From Gordonia bronchialis DSM 43247 (GTDB taxonomy: Bacteria > Actinomycetota > Actinomycetes > Mycobacteriales > Mycobacteriaceae), in the NCBI RefSeq assembly GCF_000024785.1, contig NC_013441.1:4464001-4528000 (forward strand): DNA of 64,000 nucleotides. The letters run 5' to 3'. Below, one piece after another: positions 34,989-44,381 of the stretch. The first letter of the stretch is position 1, and the number at the start of each line of letters is the position of its first letter. The notes beneath the pieces were generated by a model. It made no database searches. It saw only the letters and a list, made by a program, of their open reading frames with translations, and was not told the DNA's origin. A program made the translations under genes and the position numbers.

Positions 34989-36230
34989 TCAGTGTGCCGC
35001 CGACGGTGCGCGCTGCGCGGCCGATTGGGTCGATGCCACGCCACCGTGCGCGGGTAGGTGTCGTCGGGAACCACGCACGACGACGAGCAGCGAGACGGTC
35101 AGCAGGCCGGCGAGCACCAGGAGCAGCTCGACGGTGGTGAACGGCGGTGTCAGCGCGGCGAGCACGGTGGGGGCCGCGAAACCGATGTAGGCGACGGCAT
35201 AGAAGACGCCGGTGAGTTTGGCCAGTTCATCGGCCGGCGCGATGCGCTGGACCTCGAGCAGTCCCGACACCAGGCCGATCCCGAAGCCGGCGCCGAGCAC
35301 CACGCTCGCGCACACGCCGAGGATCAGACTGTCCGACGACGTCGCGGCGATCATCACCCCGAGCCCGACGAGCAGGGTGAGCAGCGCGACGATGAGACCG
35401 CGAGCACTCGACACCGAGTCGATCCGTTTGGCGACCGGCTGGATCAGCGCTCCCGAGCCGAGTGCGATGACACTGAGCAGCGTCGCGTAGGCCAGCCCGA
35501 GCGAGCCGGCAGCATCGGCGAGCAGCACCGGCTGGTACCCGTAGGACAGTCCGCACGCGATGAACAACCACGGACCGCAGACGGCCACCACCCGGACGAA
35601 CCGTCGATGCCGGGCCGAGCGGACCCGCAGGCCGGATCGCAGGTCGCCGGTCCCCCGTGCGGGCACGGTCTCCGGCACCGTCCGGATCAGCCAGAGGAAC
35701 CCGACGGTCACCGCCAGGTGAATCGCGAACGGCAACACGTGCGGCCACGGCCCCCACTGGGCGATGCAGCCGGCGACCAGCGCACCGAGCGCAGATCCGA
35801 GGGTGAAGGCCAACGACGTCCGCCGTGCACCCGCGCCGGCGTCGGCGCGAGGATCGTGCGGCGGCATCGAGAGCTCTTTGAGCCAGGTGGTGCCGACTGC
35901 CATCGCGGTGCCCACGGACATGCCGGCCAACAGTCGGCCGATCAGGATCGGCACCTGACCGAACCCGTCGAGAGCGAGAAAGGTGCTACCCACAAGGCCG
36001 AAGGCCACCGCCCACAGCATCGGGGTCCGTCGGCCGATGTGATCGGAGATCGCACCGGCGATCACCAGTGCGGGCGCCAGACCCGCCACGTAGATCCCCA
36101 GGAACAGCGTCACCGTCGCCGCGGAGTAGTGGTCGACCTCCTTGTACAGCAACAGCATCGGGCTGAACTGGTTGCCCGCCCAGGAACAGACGAACAGCGC
36201 GCCGAACACCCTGCGCCAGTGCCGGTTCAC
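34989..36230 (-). CDS. MFS transporter
   Basis: This 413-residue protein has about 12 hydrophobic segments, starting WRRVFGALFVCSWAGNQFSPMLLLY. A motif A-like loop GAISDHIGRRTPML is near residue 60, and RLLAGMSVGTAMAVGTTWLKEL resembles a sugar/drug porter helix 4. The start overlaps the stop of the GntR gene by four bases. The substrate is unknown; the MocA-type oxidoreductase downstream suggests a small polar nutrient. Confidence 0.8.
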   Translation of the reverse strand: MNRHWRRVFGALFVCSWAGNQFSPMLLLYKEVDHYSAATVTLFLGIYVAGLAPALVIAGAISDHIGRRTPMLWAVAFGLVGSTFLALDGFGQVPILIGRLLAGMSVGTAMAVGTTWLKELSMPPHDPRADAGAGARRTSLAFTLGSALGALVAGCIAQWGPWPHVLPFAIHLAVTVGFLWLIRTVPETVPARGTGDLRSGLRVRSARHRRFVRVVAVCGPWLFIACGLSYGYQPVLLADAAGSLGLAYATLLSVIALGSGALIQPVAKRIDSVSSARGLIVALLTLLVGLGVMIAATSSDSLILGVCASVVLGAGFGIGLVSGLLEVQRIAPADELAKLTGVFYAVAYIGFAAPTVLAALTPPFTTVELLLVLAGLLTVSLLVVVRGSRRHLPAHGGVASTQSAAQRAPSAAH

Positions 36231-36865
36231 AGCGCGCCCTGATACTTGTCGAAATGGGCCGCCAGGACCGAGGTGAACGCGCTGCGGTCACCGCCGATCA
36301 GATGCGCTGCCAGTTGCTCATGGTCGGCGTGGGCGGCGGCCAGGTTGTCCGGGTCGATGCGCAGCCACACATTGCGCAGGCGTTGTTGCCGGCCGCTCAG
36401 CTGGGCGTAGAAGTGCCGCGCGATCGGATTGGCCGACGCCTCGATCATCAGGGCGTGGAACTCGTCGTCGGCTTCGGCAAACGCCCCGGCGTCGCCGGAA
36501 CCCACCAGCGTCTGCTGCCGTTCCAGGCTCGCCGCGAGCCGCTGCCGCAGATCGGCGTCGACGCCGCCGCGGGTGAACACCTGCTCGGCACTGGCGTTCT
36601 CGATGCCGCGTCGCATCGCGAGGACATCGGCCGCTTCCGTCGGCGTGATCGGCCGGACCACCGCTCCACGACGCGGGATGAGTTCGAGCAGTTGCTCGTC
36701 GGCGAGACGCAGGAACGCCTCGTGCACGGGGGTGCGGCTCACCCCGAGTTCGGCCCCGACCTGCGCCTCGCTGAGCAAGGTGCCGCCGGCCAACTCGCCG
36801 CTCACGATGCGGGCCTTGGTCGAGGTGTAGGCGTGGTCGGCCGCGACGAGGGTGCTCGAGGACAT
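36227..36865 (-). CDS. GntR-family regulator with FCD domain
   Basis: This 212-residue protein is taken from MSSSTLVAADHAYTSTKARIVSG. The winged HTH SEAQVGAELGVSRTPVHEAFLRLADEQLLELIPRRGAVV is followed by an FCD domain with the DDEFHALMIEASANP and HADHEQLAAHLIGGD metal-binding helices. It heads an operon with the MFS and oxidoreductase genes. A perfect palindrome 18 bp upstream is the likely autoregulatory operator. Confidence 0.83.
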   Translation of the reverse strand: MSSSTLVAADHAYTSTKARIVSGELAGGTLLSEAQVGAELGVSRTPVHEAFLRLADEQLLELIPRRGAVVRPITPTEAADVLAMRRGIENASAEQVFTRGGVDADLRQRLAASLERQQTLVGSGDAGAFAEADDEFHALMIEASANPIARHFYAQLSGRQQRLRNVWLRIDPDNLAAAHADHEQLAAHLIGGDRSAFTSVLAAHFDKYQGAL

Positions 36866-36882
36866 GGTCGACAGGCTAACAG

Positions 36883-36898
36883 ACCTTGCATGCAAGGT
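36883..36898. promoter_or_regulatory. perfect palindrome, GntR operator candidate
   Basis: ACCTTGCATGCAAGGT is a 16-bp perfect palindrome placed 18-33 bp before the GntR start codon. A TGCAAGG half-site recurs nearby at 36904. The symmetry and position fit an operator for the FCD regulator. Confidence 0.6.
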
Positions 36899-36960
36899 TG
36901 AGTGCAAGGAGTTCGTCTGCACCTAGCAGCTCGAGTCCGCTCAACCAGCGGTGGTGGCCA

Positions 36961-38241
36961 TCATCGAGCGAAGTCACGCCGTTCGACGATCCAGGACACC
37001 AGCACGCCGGCGACCAGACCCCAGAACGGCGCACCGATGTTCAGGACGGACAGATCCGAGATCGACACCAGGAAGGTGACCAGGGCGCCGAGGGTGAACC
37101 GTGCCTCGAAGGCGGCGCGGAAAGCACTCTGCAGCGCACCGAGGAGCGCGAGGCCACCGATGGTGGCGATGAACGCCGCGGGCATGGCCAGCATGAGTTC
37201 CACGAACACCGGCGCGAAGACCCCGACGAGCACCGCGAGTACGCCGAAGGTCAGGCCCGCGGTGTACTGCCGTTGGCGGGCACCCCCGGCGACGAGGAGC
37301 GCGTTGGTCGGACCGGCCAGGCAGGTGGAGATCGCACCGATCGACGCCGCCGCCATCGACCAGATCCCGCAGGCCACGGTCAGCACGTTCACCGGCGCGC
37401 GATGTCCGGCCGAGCGCAGAACCGCAACACCCTGCCCGTTCTGGACGACGATCACGGTGATGGCCAGCGGCACAACGAGTTCGAAGATGGCACGCAAACT
37501 GAACTCCGGTGCCTGGAACGCCGGTGCCGCGATGGACGAGGTCGCCCTCTCGCCCAAGTGGAATCCTCCGCTGATGGCCACCGCGACCCCGCCGGCAACG
37601 AAGGCACCGATGATCGGTGGCACCCAACGACGCAGCGTCGCGCTCCCCAGCAGGACGAAGAACACCACGATGATCGGAAGCGACACTGCGGGATTCGCGC
37701 CGACCGAATCCACCACGTCGACGCCGAACTGCAGGAAGACCCCGGCGACCATGGCCATCACGATCGGCGTCGGTAGCGCCGACATGACCTGCCGCACCCG
37801 CCCTGTCGCACCGACCAGGGCGATCAGTCCGCCGGTGACAAGGAACGCGCCGAGGACCTCACCCCAGGATAGATGCTGTAGTGATGACCCGACGAGCACG
37901 GTTCCGGGGATGGTCCACGCGAATGCCAGCGGCATCCGGTACACCCAACTCGCCACGAGCGTCAGGATCCCGTTCAGCACGAAGACCCCGAAGATCCACG
38001 ACGTGAGCTCAGCGGTACTGAGGTGGCCGGCCGACCCGGCGGCGAGGATGATCGCCACCGGACCCGACGCCGAGAAGATCAGCCCGATGAGTCCGTTGAC
38101 CAGATAGGGAGTGCCGAAGTCTCGCCACACCGTTCGTGGCGTCGCGAGCGGGCACCCGGGACGTTCCACCGCCCGATCGGCGTCGAGGAGTTCATGTGCC
38201 GGGTCGTCGACCGTTGCTGACGGACCCTCGGACGCGGGCAT
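36961..38241 (-). CDS. benE: benzoate/H+ symporter family transporter
   Basis: This 426-residue membrane protein has about 12 hydrophobic segments. The BenE landmarks are GTPYLVNGLIGLIFSASGPVAIILAAG, then LAFAWTIPGTVLVGSSL and GQGVAVLRSAGHRAPVN. Family members import benzoate with protons. It is separated from the glucarate operon by 205 bp and a hairpin, so it is probably its own unit. The last codons come from a partial copy of the dispersed repeat (gagcgaag). Confidence 0.8.
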   Translation of the reverse strand: MPASEGPSATVDDPAHELLDADRAVERPGCPLATPRTVWRDFGTPYLVNGLIGLIFSASGPVAIILAAGSAGHLSTAELTSWIFGVFVLNGILTLVASWVYRMPLAFAWTIPGTVLVGSSLQHLSWGEVLGAFLVTGGLIALVGATGRVRQVMSALPTPIVMAMVAGVFLQFGVDVVDSVGANPAVSLPIIVVFFVLLGSATLRRWVPPIIGAFVAGGVAVAISGGFHLGERATSSIAAPAFQAPEFSLRAIFELVVPLAITVIVVQNGQGVAVLRSAGHRAPVNVLTVACGIWSMAAASIGAISTCLAGPTNALLVAGGARQRQYTAGLTFGVLAVLVGVFAPVFVELMLAMPAAFIATIGGLALLGALQSAFRAAFEARFTLGALVTFLVSISDLSVLNIGAPFWGLVAGVLVSWIVERRDFAR

Positions 38242-38377
38242 GACTCGACCTCCTCGTCGGCGTCGGACCGGCCGCGGACGGATCAGGCTGAACGGGGGCG
38301 AGACGCAAGGATCGCGGGCCGATGCCGAATCCCGATGGTATCGACGAATTGCCGCGTGACCGGGACCGATTATCGAG

Positions 38378-38404
38378 CCATTGATCGCCCCCGTCGATCA
38401 ATGG
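38378..38404. terminator. hairpin between gudD and benE
   Basis: The arms CCATTGATCG and CGATCAATGG are perfect 10-bp complements around a 7-base C-rich loop. The site is 42-68 bp past the gudD stop and about 140-160 bp before benE, so it may end the glucarate transcript, bind a regulator, or both. Confidence 0.5.
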
Positions 38405-38445
38405 CCCCTGAACTGCTATTCCCCTGACCTGCTACTCCGGAACCT

Positions 38446-39711
38446 TCACCACCGCGGGCAGGTGTTGCGGAACTCCGGCTCGATCGACTGCATGTACCCG
38501 GTGTCGTCGCGATCGCGGATGCCGCGGTCGAGGTACTGCTGGTGTAGCTGCTCCAGCGCCGCCTCATCGATCTCGACGCCGAGGCCCGGCCCCGTCGGCA
38601 CCCCGACGGCGCCGTCGGCGAAGCGCAACGCACCGGACTTCACGACATCCTCGGTCTTCCACGGCCAGTGTGTGTCACACGCGTAGGTGAGGTTGGGTGT
38701 CGCGGCGGCGAGATGGGTCATTGCGGCCAGGCTGATGCCCAGGTGCGAGTTGGAGTGCATCGACAACCCGAGCCCGAAGGTGTCGCAGATCCCGGCGAGG
38801 AGCCGCGAACGTTGCAGACCGCCCCAGTAGTGGTGATCAGACAGCACCACCGACACTGAATTCTTGCGGACCGCGGGATCGAGGTGGTCGAAGGCGACGA
38901 CGCACATGTTGGTGGCCAGCGGCATCTTGGCCTCGGCGGCCACCTCGGCCATCCCGTCGAGTCCGGCGGTGGGGTCCTCGAGATACTCGACGATGCCGTC
39001 GAGTTCGGCCGCGACCCGGATCGACGTATCCACGGACCACGCCGCATTCGGGTCAAGACGCAGTGGGAGGTCCGGGAATTCGGCACGAAGCGCCTTGATC
39101 GCGGCGATCTCCTCGTCGGGCGGAAACACGCCGCCCTTGAGTTTGATTGCGGTGAAACCGTATTCGTCGATCATGCGGCGTGCCTGACGGACCAGGCCGG
39201 CCGGGTCGAGTGCCTCACCCGAACTGTCCTCCCCACCACCGGGATGACCGGCCCACTTGTAGAACAGGTACGCGCTGAACGGGACACGGTCCCGCACCGC
39301 TCCGCCGAGCAGATCGCTCACCGGGCGGCCCAGCGTCTTGCCCTGGACATCGAGACAGGCGACCTCGAAGGGCGAGAACACTCGATCGGTGGTGCTGGCG
39401 GTGGTGATCATGCCGGCGACACCGTCACCGCCGGTCACCGAGAGACGGCTGATCCGCTCATCGATGGTGGATCGGATTCGGTTCAGCAAGAACACATCCT
39501 GGCCGACGATCGATTCGGCGGCCGCCTCCAGCCGGGTGAGGTGCGCGGTGTCGGCATAGGTCTCGCCGAGTCCCTGCAGTCCACCGGCGGTGTCGATGCG
39601 GATGATCGCCCGCAGCGCATAGGGCTGATGCACGCCGACAGTGTTCAGCAGCGGCGGATCGGCGAAGGCGACCGGGGTGACGGTGACGCCGGTGATGACG
39701 GTCGGTTGCAT
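38446..39711 (-). CDS. gudD: D-glucarate dehydratase (enolase superfamily)
   Basis: This 421-residue protein carries the glucarate dehydratase pattern: ITGVTVTPVAFADPPLLNTVGVHQPYALR at the start, and the KxK acid/base pair in TAIKLKGG near residue 195. The metal ligands are in LRLDPNAAWS, EYLEDPT and then VVLSDHHYWGG, and the second catalytic His is in LGLSMHSNSHLG. It converts D-glucarate (or L-idarate) to 5-keto-4-deoxyglucarate. It follows kdgD with a 2-bp gap. Confidence 0.9.
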   Translation of the reverse strand: MQPTVITGVTVTPVAFADPPLLNTVGVHQPYALRAIIRIDTAGGLQGLGETYADTAHLTRLEAAAESIVGQDVFLLNRIRSTIDERISRLSVTGGDGVAGMITTASTTDRVFSPFEVACLDVQGKTLGRPVSDLLGGAVRDRVPFSAYLFYKWAGHPGGGEDSSGEALDPAGLVRQARRMIDEYGFTAIKLKGGVFPPDEEIAAIKALRAEFPDLPLRLDPNAAWSVDTSIRVAAELDGIVEYLEDPTAGLDGMAEVAAEAKMPLATNMCVVAFDHLDPAVRKNSVSVVLSDHHYWGGLQRSRLLAGICDTFGLGLSMHSNSHLGISLAAMTHLAAATPNLTYACDTHWPWKTEDVVKSGALRFADGAVGVPTGPGLGVEIDEAALEQLHQQYLDRGIRDRDDTGYMQSIEPEFRNTCPRW

Positions 39712-39713
39712 CG

Positions 39714-40640
39714 TCAGACCGTTGCGAGCGAGTCGGTCAGGACAGCGCGTCCGGCGGCGGTGATCCGGGCCAGTTCGGCGCGGTGCTCGTCGGTGAGGTC
39801 GACCAGCGGCGCGCGCACCGGTCCGGCGGCGATACCCTCCATCCGCACGCCTTCCTTGACCAGCGACACGGCGTAGCCGGGAACCTTGTTGCGCAACCGC
39901 ACGAGCGGGTGGAAGAACTCGCGCAGCAGCGCCTCGGTGAGCTCGGTGTTGCCGGTCTCCAGCGAGTTGTAGAAGGCCAGGGCCAGATCGGGGGCAAAGG
40001 CGAAGGTCGCCGACGAGTACAGGGTGACACCGAGGGCGCGGTAGGCCTGCTGGGTGATCTCGGCGGTGGGCAGACCGTTGAAGAACAGGAAGTCCTTACC
40101 GGTGCCGGCGAGGGCCGCCTTGACGGCGATGACGATTCGGGAGACGTTGTCGAGGTCGCCGGTGCCGTCCTTGAATCCGATGACTGTGGGGAGCTGGGCC
40201 ACGGCAACCGCTCCGGCCTCGTCGAAGACCGCGTTGCTGCGGTTGTAAACGATCACCGGAAGATCGGTGGTCTGCGCGACGGCGCGGGTGTACTCGACGA
40301 GTCCGGCCGGCGGCATCGTGACGAGATACGGCGGCAGCAGCAGGATTCCGTTGGCGCCGTTGGCCTTGGCGCTGGCCGCGAACTCCTTGGCCTGCACCAG
40401 CGAACCGCCCGCACCGGCGAACACGGGGACCCGGCCGGCGACGGTCTCGACGGTGCGTCGCACGATCTCGCCGAACTCACTCAGGCCGAGAGCATGGAAT
40501 TCGCCGGTGCCGCAGGCGACGAAGACGCCGCCGGGCCCGGCGGCCACCCCGCGGTTGATGTGTTCGGCGAGGCGGTCGTAGTCGACCTCACCGTCGGGGC
40601 CGAAGGGGGTGACGGGGAAGAACAGTACGCCGTCGAGCAT
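39714..40640 (-). CDS. kdgD: 5-dehydro-4-deoxyglucarate dehydratase
   Basis: This 308-residue DHDPS/NAL-superfamily aldolase starts MLDGVLFFPVTPFGPDGEVDYDRL. The substrate loop GVFVACGTGEFHALG, the Tyr in PVIVYNRSN and the Schiff-base Lys in TVIGFKDGTGD are in place. The reaction is dehydration and decarboxylation of 5-keto-4-deoxyglucarate to 2-oxoglutarate semialdehyde, the step between gudD and the neighbouring semialdehyde dehydrogenase. The upstream open frame has no homology and is excluded. Confidence 0.9.
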   Translation of the reverse strand: MLDGVLFFPVTPFGPDGEVDYDRLAEHINRGVAAGPGGVFVACGTGEFHALGLSEFGEIVRRTVETVAGRVPVFAGAGGSLVQAKEFAASAKANGANGILLLPPYLVTMPPAGLVEYTRAVAQTTDLPVIVYNRSNAVFDEAGAVAVAQLPTVIGFKDGTGDLDNVSRIVIAVKAALAGTGKDFLFFNGLPTAEITQQAYRALGVTLYSSATFAFAPDLALAFYNSLETGNTELTEALLREFFHPLVRLRNKVPGYAVSLVKEGVRMEGIAAGPVRAPLVDLTDEHRAELARITAAGRAVLTDSLATV

Positions 40641-40692
40641 GATGGGCTCCTTGTGTTTCTGATGTGAATGTCGAAGGTGTTGTGCGGGTTTG

Positions 40693-42287
40693 TCAGTCAC
40701 GGGTGAGCCGGCCGTCGATACGTCGCCAGATCTGCTCCGGGTTGCCGTCGTCGATGGCCACCGGCAGCAGGGTCGTAGGTACGTCCTGATAGGCCACCGG
40801 CCGCAGGAATCGTTCGATGGCAAGCGATCCCACCGAGGTGGTCCGGCTGTCGGAAGTGGCGGGGTAGGGTCCGCCGTGGACCATCGCGTGACCCACCTCC
40901 ACGCCGGTCGGCCAGCCGTTGAACAGGATGCGCCCGGCTTTCAGCTCGAGTTCGGCCAGGAGTTTTGCGGCCGCCTCGTGGTCGGATTCCTCGGCGTGCA
41001 CGGTCGCGGTCAGCTGTCCCTCGAGCGCGGCGGTGACGTCGCGGACCTGCTCGGCGTCGGCGCATTTCACCACGAGGCTCGACGCCCCGAATATCTCCTG
41101 CTGCAGGGTGGGTGAACCGAGGAAGCTCTCGGCGTCGGTGACGAACAGTGCTGCGCGGCAACGGTTGGGCTCATCGGTGTCCTCGCCTCGCGCGAGTACC
41201 GTTGCCGAGGAGGCGAACTCGTCGACACCCTGCGCGAAGGACCGGGCGATGTTCGGGGTGAGCATGGTGGTCGGTGTGCTCGCGGCGACGGCCTGCGCGG
41301 CGGCGTCGATGAACTTCTCGAGGTCGGCGCCGTCTTCGGCGATCACCAGGCCCGGGTTGGTGCAGAACTGTCCGGAACCGAGGGTGAGCGATCCGATGAA
41401 GGCGCGGCCGAGCCCGGCGGCGTCGGCGCGCAGCGCACCGGGTAGCGGATAGACCGGGTTGATCGAGCTCATCTCCGCATACACCGGGATCGGCTCGGGA
41501 CGAGCAGCGGCCGCACGCACCAGAGCGGTACCGCCCGAACGTGATCCGGTGAAGCCGACGGCCTTGATCTGCGGATCGGTGACCAACGCGATGCCGAGCT
41601 CGGACCCCGCGCCGAACAGCAGCGAGAAGGTGCCCGCCGGCACGCCGGTGGCCGCGATCGCGTCGGTGATCAGACGCCCGACGAGTTCGGAGGTTCCCGG
41701 ATGCGCGTCGTGAGCCTTGACCACGACCGGGCATCCGGCGGCCAGGGCCGATGCGGTGTCGCCGCCCGCGACGGAGAAGGCCAACGGGAAGTTGCTGGCA
41801 CCGAAGACTGCCACCGGTCCGAGCGGGATGCGCCGCTGGCGGATGTCGGGGCGCGGCAGCGGTGAGCGGTCCCCCACGGCCGGGTCGATGCGCGCACCGT
41901 TCCAGCTGCCTTCACGCAAGACTTCGGCGAACAGGCGGAGCTGGCCACTCGTGCGGCCGACCTCGCCGGTGATCCGCCCGGCCGGCAGGCCGGTCTCGGC
42001 GGTGGCGCGCTGGACCAGTTGGTCGCGCGCGGCGTCGAGGTTGTCGGCGATCGTGTCGAGGAACTGAGCGCGCTGCGCCGACGACGTGGCGCGGTAGGGC
42101 CGAAGGCCTCGCGCGCTGCGGCGGTGGCGCGTTCGACGTCGGCGGCGGTGCCGTGCGCGTAGGCGGGCTGCAACCGCTCGCCGGTGGCGGGATTCACGGC
42201 ATGGATCGCGGTGCCGGTCCCGGTGACGTGCTCACCGGCGATGATCATCTGTCCGGTCAACGTTCCGGTCCGTTCTGCGGTCGTCAT
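40693..42287 (-). pseudogene. 2,5-dioxovalerate (alpha-ketoglutarate semialdehyde) dehydrogenase, frameshifted
   Basis: The N terminus ([37 protein letters not shown]... AAREAFGP) ends in its frame near 42098. The remainder, in another frame, holds [15 protein letters not shown], then [56 protein letters not shown] and the catalytic-Cys region [10 protein letters not shown]. One missing base restores 531 residues, the normal size of this ALDH group, which uses an E/C pair and NADP to make 2-oxoglutarate. It is the third step of the glucarate pathway beside gudD and kdgD. Confidence 0.8.
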
Positions 42288-42445
42288 GTGCACTCATCCT
42301 TCGGGCTCGGCTGGCGGATTGGGACTGTGATTGGTTGGAATGGCTCCGGTGGCGACGGGGATCGCTCGTCGCGACCGGGGCCTTGTGTTCACGGTAGATC
42401 CGACGATCTATTCATGTCCAAGTCAAATGTGGTGGGCATCGATGC

Positions 42446-43462
42446 CTACTTTGAATCAACGGTGGTGGGGGTATTGCACTCGGCCCGCGGCCACACAACC
42501 CGCTGGATCGGGCGCCCCTCGGCGAGCCGCACGATGTTGTCCGCGACGTCACGCACGCGGCCCTCGAACGTCTCGGCGGTCACCCCCGAACTGTGGGGTG
42601 TCATCAGGATGTTGGACAGTTCGGCAAACGGGAGTTCGGATGGTGACGCCACATCGTCACCAATCGGGTAGTGGTACCACACGTCGATGGCCGCCGCGCC
42701 GATGACGTTGTCGCGCAACGCTTCATAGAGGTCCTCCGCGACCACCAGAGGGCCGCGTCCGACGTTGATGAGCACGGCGTCAGGCCCCAGACCGGCGAGT
42801 TCGGCCGCCCCGATCATGCCGGCGGTGTGCTCGTTCAGTGGCGCGGACACCACCACCACGTCGGCGTCGTGCATCAATCGGCCGAGATCGCTGGGGTCGG
42901 AATACCAGTCCAGACCATCGGGATTCGCAATTCGTCCCGACCCGGTGACCGCGCATCCACGCGCTCCGAGAGCGGCGAAGACATCGGCGGTTCGCCGGCC
43001 GATGTGCCCGAATCCCACGTATCCGATCATCGCCCCACGCAGCGACCGCGGCTGCGGTAGTCCGTCGCGGTAGACCGGCGTGGCCCACCGGCCCGCCCGC
43101 AGCGCGGCGTCCTGGGGCAGCAGGCCGCGGCGCAGTGTCACCGCCGCCGCCACGACGTACTCGGCGATCGAGTTCTCGTGATGGAAGGTGTTGGCCACCT
43201 GCGTCTGCGCCGGTAGATCCGGGCAGCTCACCTTGTCGAACCCGGCGCCGACGGGGTGCACCAGACGCAGCTGCGTACCCGCGCGGGCCATGGCCGGGGT
43301 GAGCCGACCACCGACGTAGACGTCGGCGTCGGCCAGATCGGTGACCAGTCGATCCTCGTCGAACCTGTCATGCCAGGACTGCGTGGCACCGGTCGGTTCG
43401 AGCAGTCCCGACAACATCTGTCGGTGCGGCAACAGATTTCGTTCCGCGATGACGACCTTCAC
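42446..43462 (-). CDS. D-isomer-specific 2-hydroxyacid dehydrogenase
   Basis: This 338-residue enzyme has the NAD-binding motif MIGYVGFGHIGRRTADVFAALG near residue 150. The catalytic Arg is in VLINVGRGPLVVAEDL, and the catalytic His is in NILMTPHSSGVT near residue 300. It belongs to the D-2-hydroxyacid dehydrogenase (lactate/phosphoglycerate/phosphite) superfamily; the substrate is not fixed by sequence. It lies upstream of the glucarate genes and may act on a sugar-acid intermediate such as tartronate semialdehyde or a 2-keto acid. Confidence 0.82.
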   Translation of the reverse strand: MKVVIAERNLLPHRQMLSGLLEPTGATQSWHDRFDEDRLVTDLADADVYVGGRLTPAMARAGTQLRLVHPVGAGFDKVSCPDLPAQTQVANTFHHENSIAEYVVAAAVTLRRGLLPQDAALRAGRWATPVYRDGLPQPRSLRGAMIGYVGFGHIGRRTADVFAALGARGCAVTGSGRIANPDGLDWYSDPSDLGRLMHDADVVVVSAPLNEHTAGMIGAAELAGLGPDAVLINVGRGPLVVAEDLYEALRDNVIGAAAIDVWYHYPIGDDVASPSELPFAELSNILMTPHSSGVTAETFEGRVRDVADNIVRLAEGRPIQRVVWPRAECNTPTTVDSK

Positions 43463-43471
43463 GTGATCTCC

Positions 43472-44080
43472 TCACAATAGGGCGAATTGCTGACCGATCA
43501 GCGCGATCGCACCCAGCGTCGACACCACGATCGACACGGTGCGCAGCCGCGGTGCGTCGAGCAATCGGTTGACATATCGTGACGCGGCATAGCCGATCAC
43601 CACCGCGGGAATCAGTGCGACAAAGGCGAAGGCGATGTCGCGGTGCAGATTTCCGGTAGCCGCGAGCGCAGCGAGCGACATGAGACTGCCGACGAGGAAG
43701 AACGCGCTCATGTTGCTGCGCACCCGTGCATTCTCGGGACCCGAGAGCACCAGCGCCATCGGCGGACCACCGATCGAGGTGGCCGTACCGAGCAGCCCCG
43801 ACGCCGCTCCCGCGGTGGCCAGGACCCGCCGGCGCGGATGGGGTTGCCAGCCCAACGCGGCGAGAACCACACCGCCGAGAACCACGGCGGCCAGCATCAG
43901 CGCCAGCCCGCGTTCGGGCAACCAGACGAGGAGCAGCGCGCCGGCGATGGTGCCCGGCACCCCACGTCGACGGGAGCGCATAGACGCCATCTGCATGAGA
44001 ACCTCCGAGCGAGTGAAGGGCGTGATCGTCTCCGGGAGTGATCCGAGGGGGCTGAGACCACGTTCTGTGACGGTAGACAC
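43472..44080 (-). pseudogene. TauE/SafE-family membrane transporter, apparently N-terminally truncated
   Basis: The 202-residue product contains RRRGVPGTIAGALLLVWLPERGLALMLAAVVLGGVVL, then AGAASGLLGTATSIGGPPMALVL and three further helices. These match the middle and C-terminal half of TauE/SafE sulfite-exporter-like proteins, which normally have about 250 residues and open with an FGMNLV-type helix. The first ~35 residues here (MSTVTERGLSPLGSLPETITPFTRSEVLM) are not a membrane helix, and no TauE N terminus is visible upstream in any frame. It is 9 bp before the 2-hydroxyacid dehydrogenase and may be co-transcribed. Confidence 0.6.
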
Positions 44081-44381
44081 ACGCTAAGAGCGGACCGGCA
44101 AACCCGTCAACAGCACCGAGCTCCGGCAAAAGCCCATGTCAGACGGGTTTGCGCCGCAGTCGGGGAGCTCCCCGCAGCCACCTGCATCGGGCGAAAACAG
44201 GCCCTGACCTGTCCCTTTCCCGACCTCGCGATCGCGTCGTGGCATCATCGGCGTCCGGACAATACCGTTTGGGCATCGTTCCATGTTATTCGCGTGTTGG
44301 ACACGTCTCGAGGGACCCACCTACCGTGAGAATCCCCAGCATCGGGACAGCCCTACCGTCCCGCCAGGTCGAGGAGGACCG
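44081..44381. other. intergenic region between divergent genes, no gene recognised
   Basis: This 301-bp gap separates the short TauE gene from the 2-hydroxyacid dehydrogenase at 44382. It must contain promoters for both directions. I see no strong palindrome, RNA gene or coding frame with family features. GAGGAGG at about 44371 is the ribosome-binding site for the plus-strand gene. Confidence 0.6.

Noticed and set aside
35058..37776. Long plus-strand frames over the MFS, GntR and BenE genes
   Set aside because: They are hydrophilic antisense translations of membrane-protein genes, without homology.
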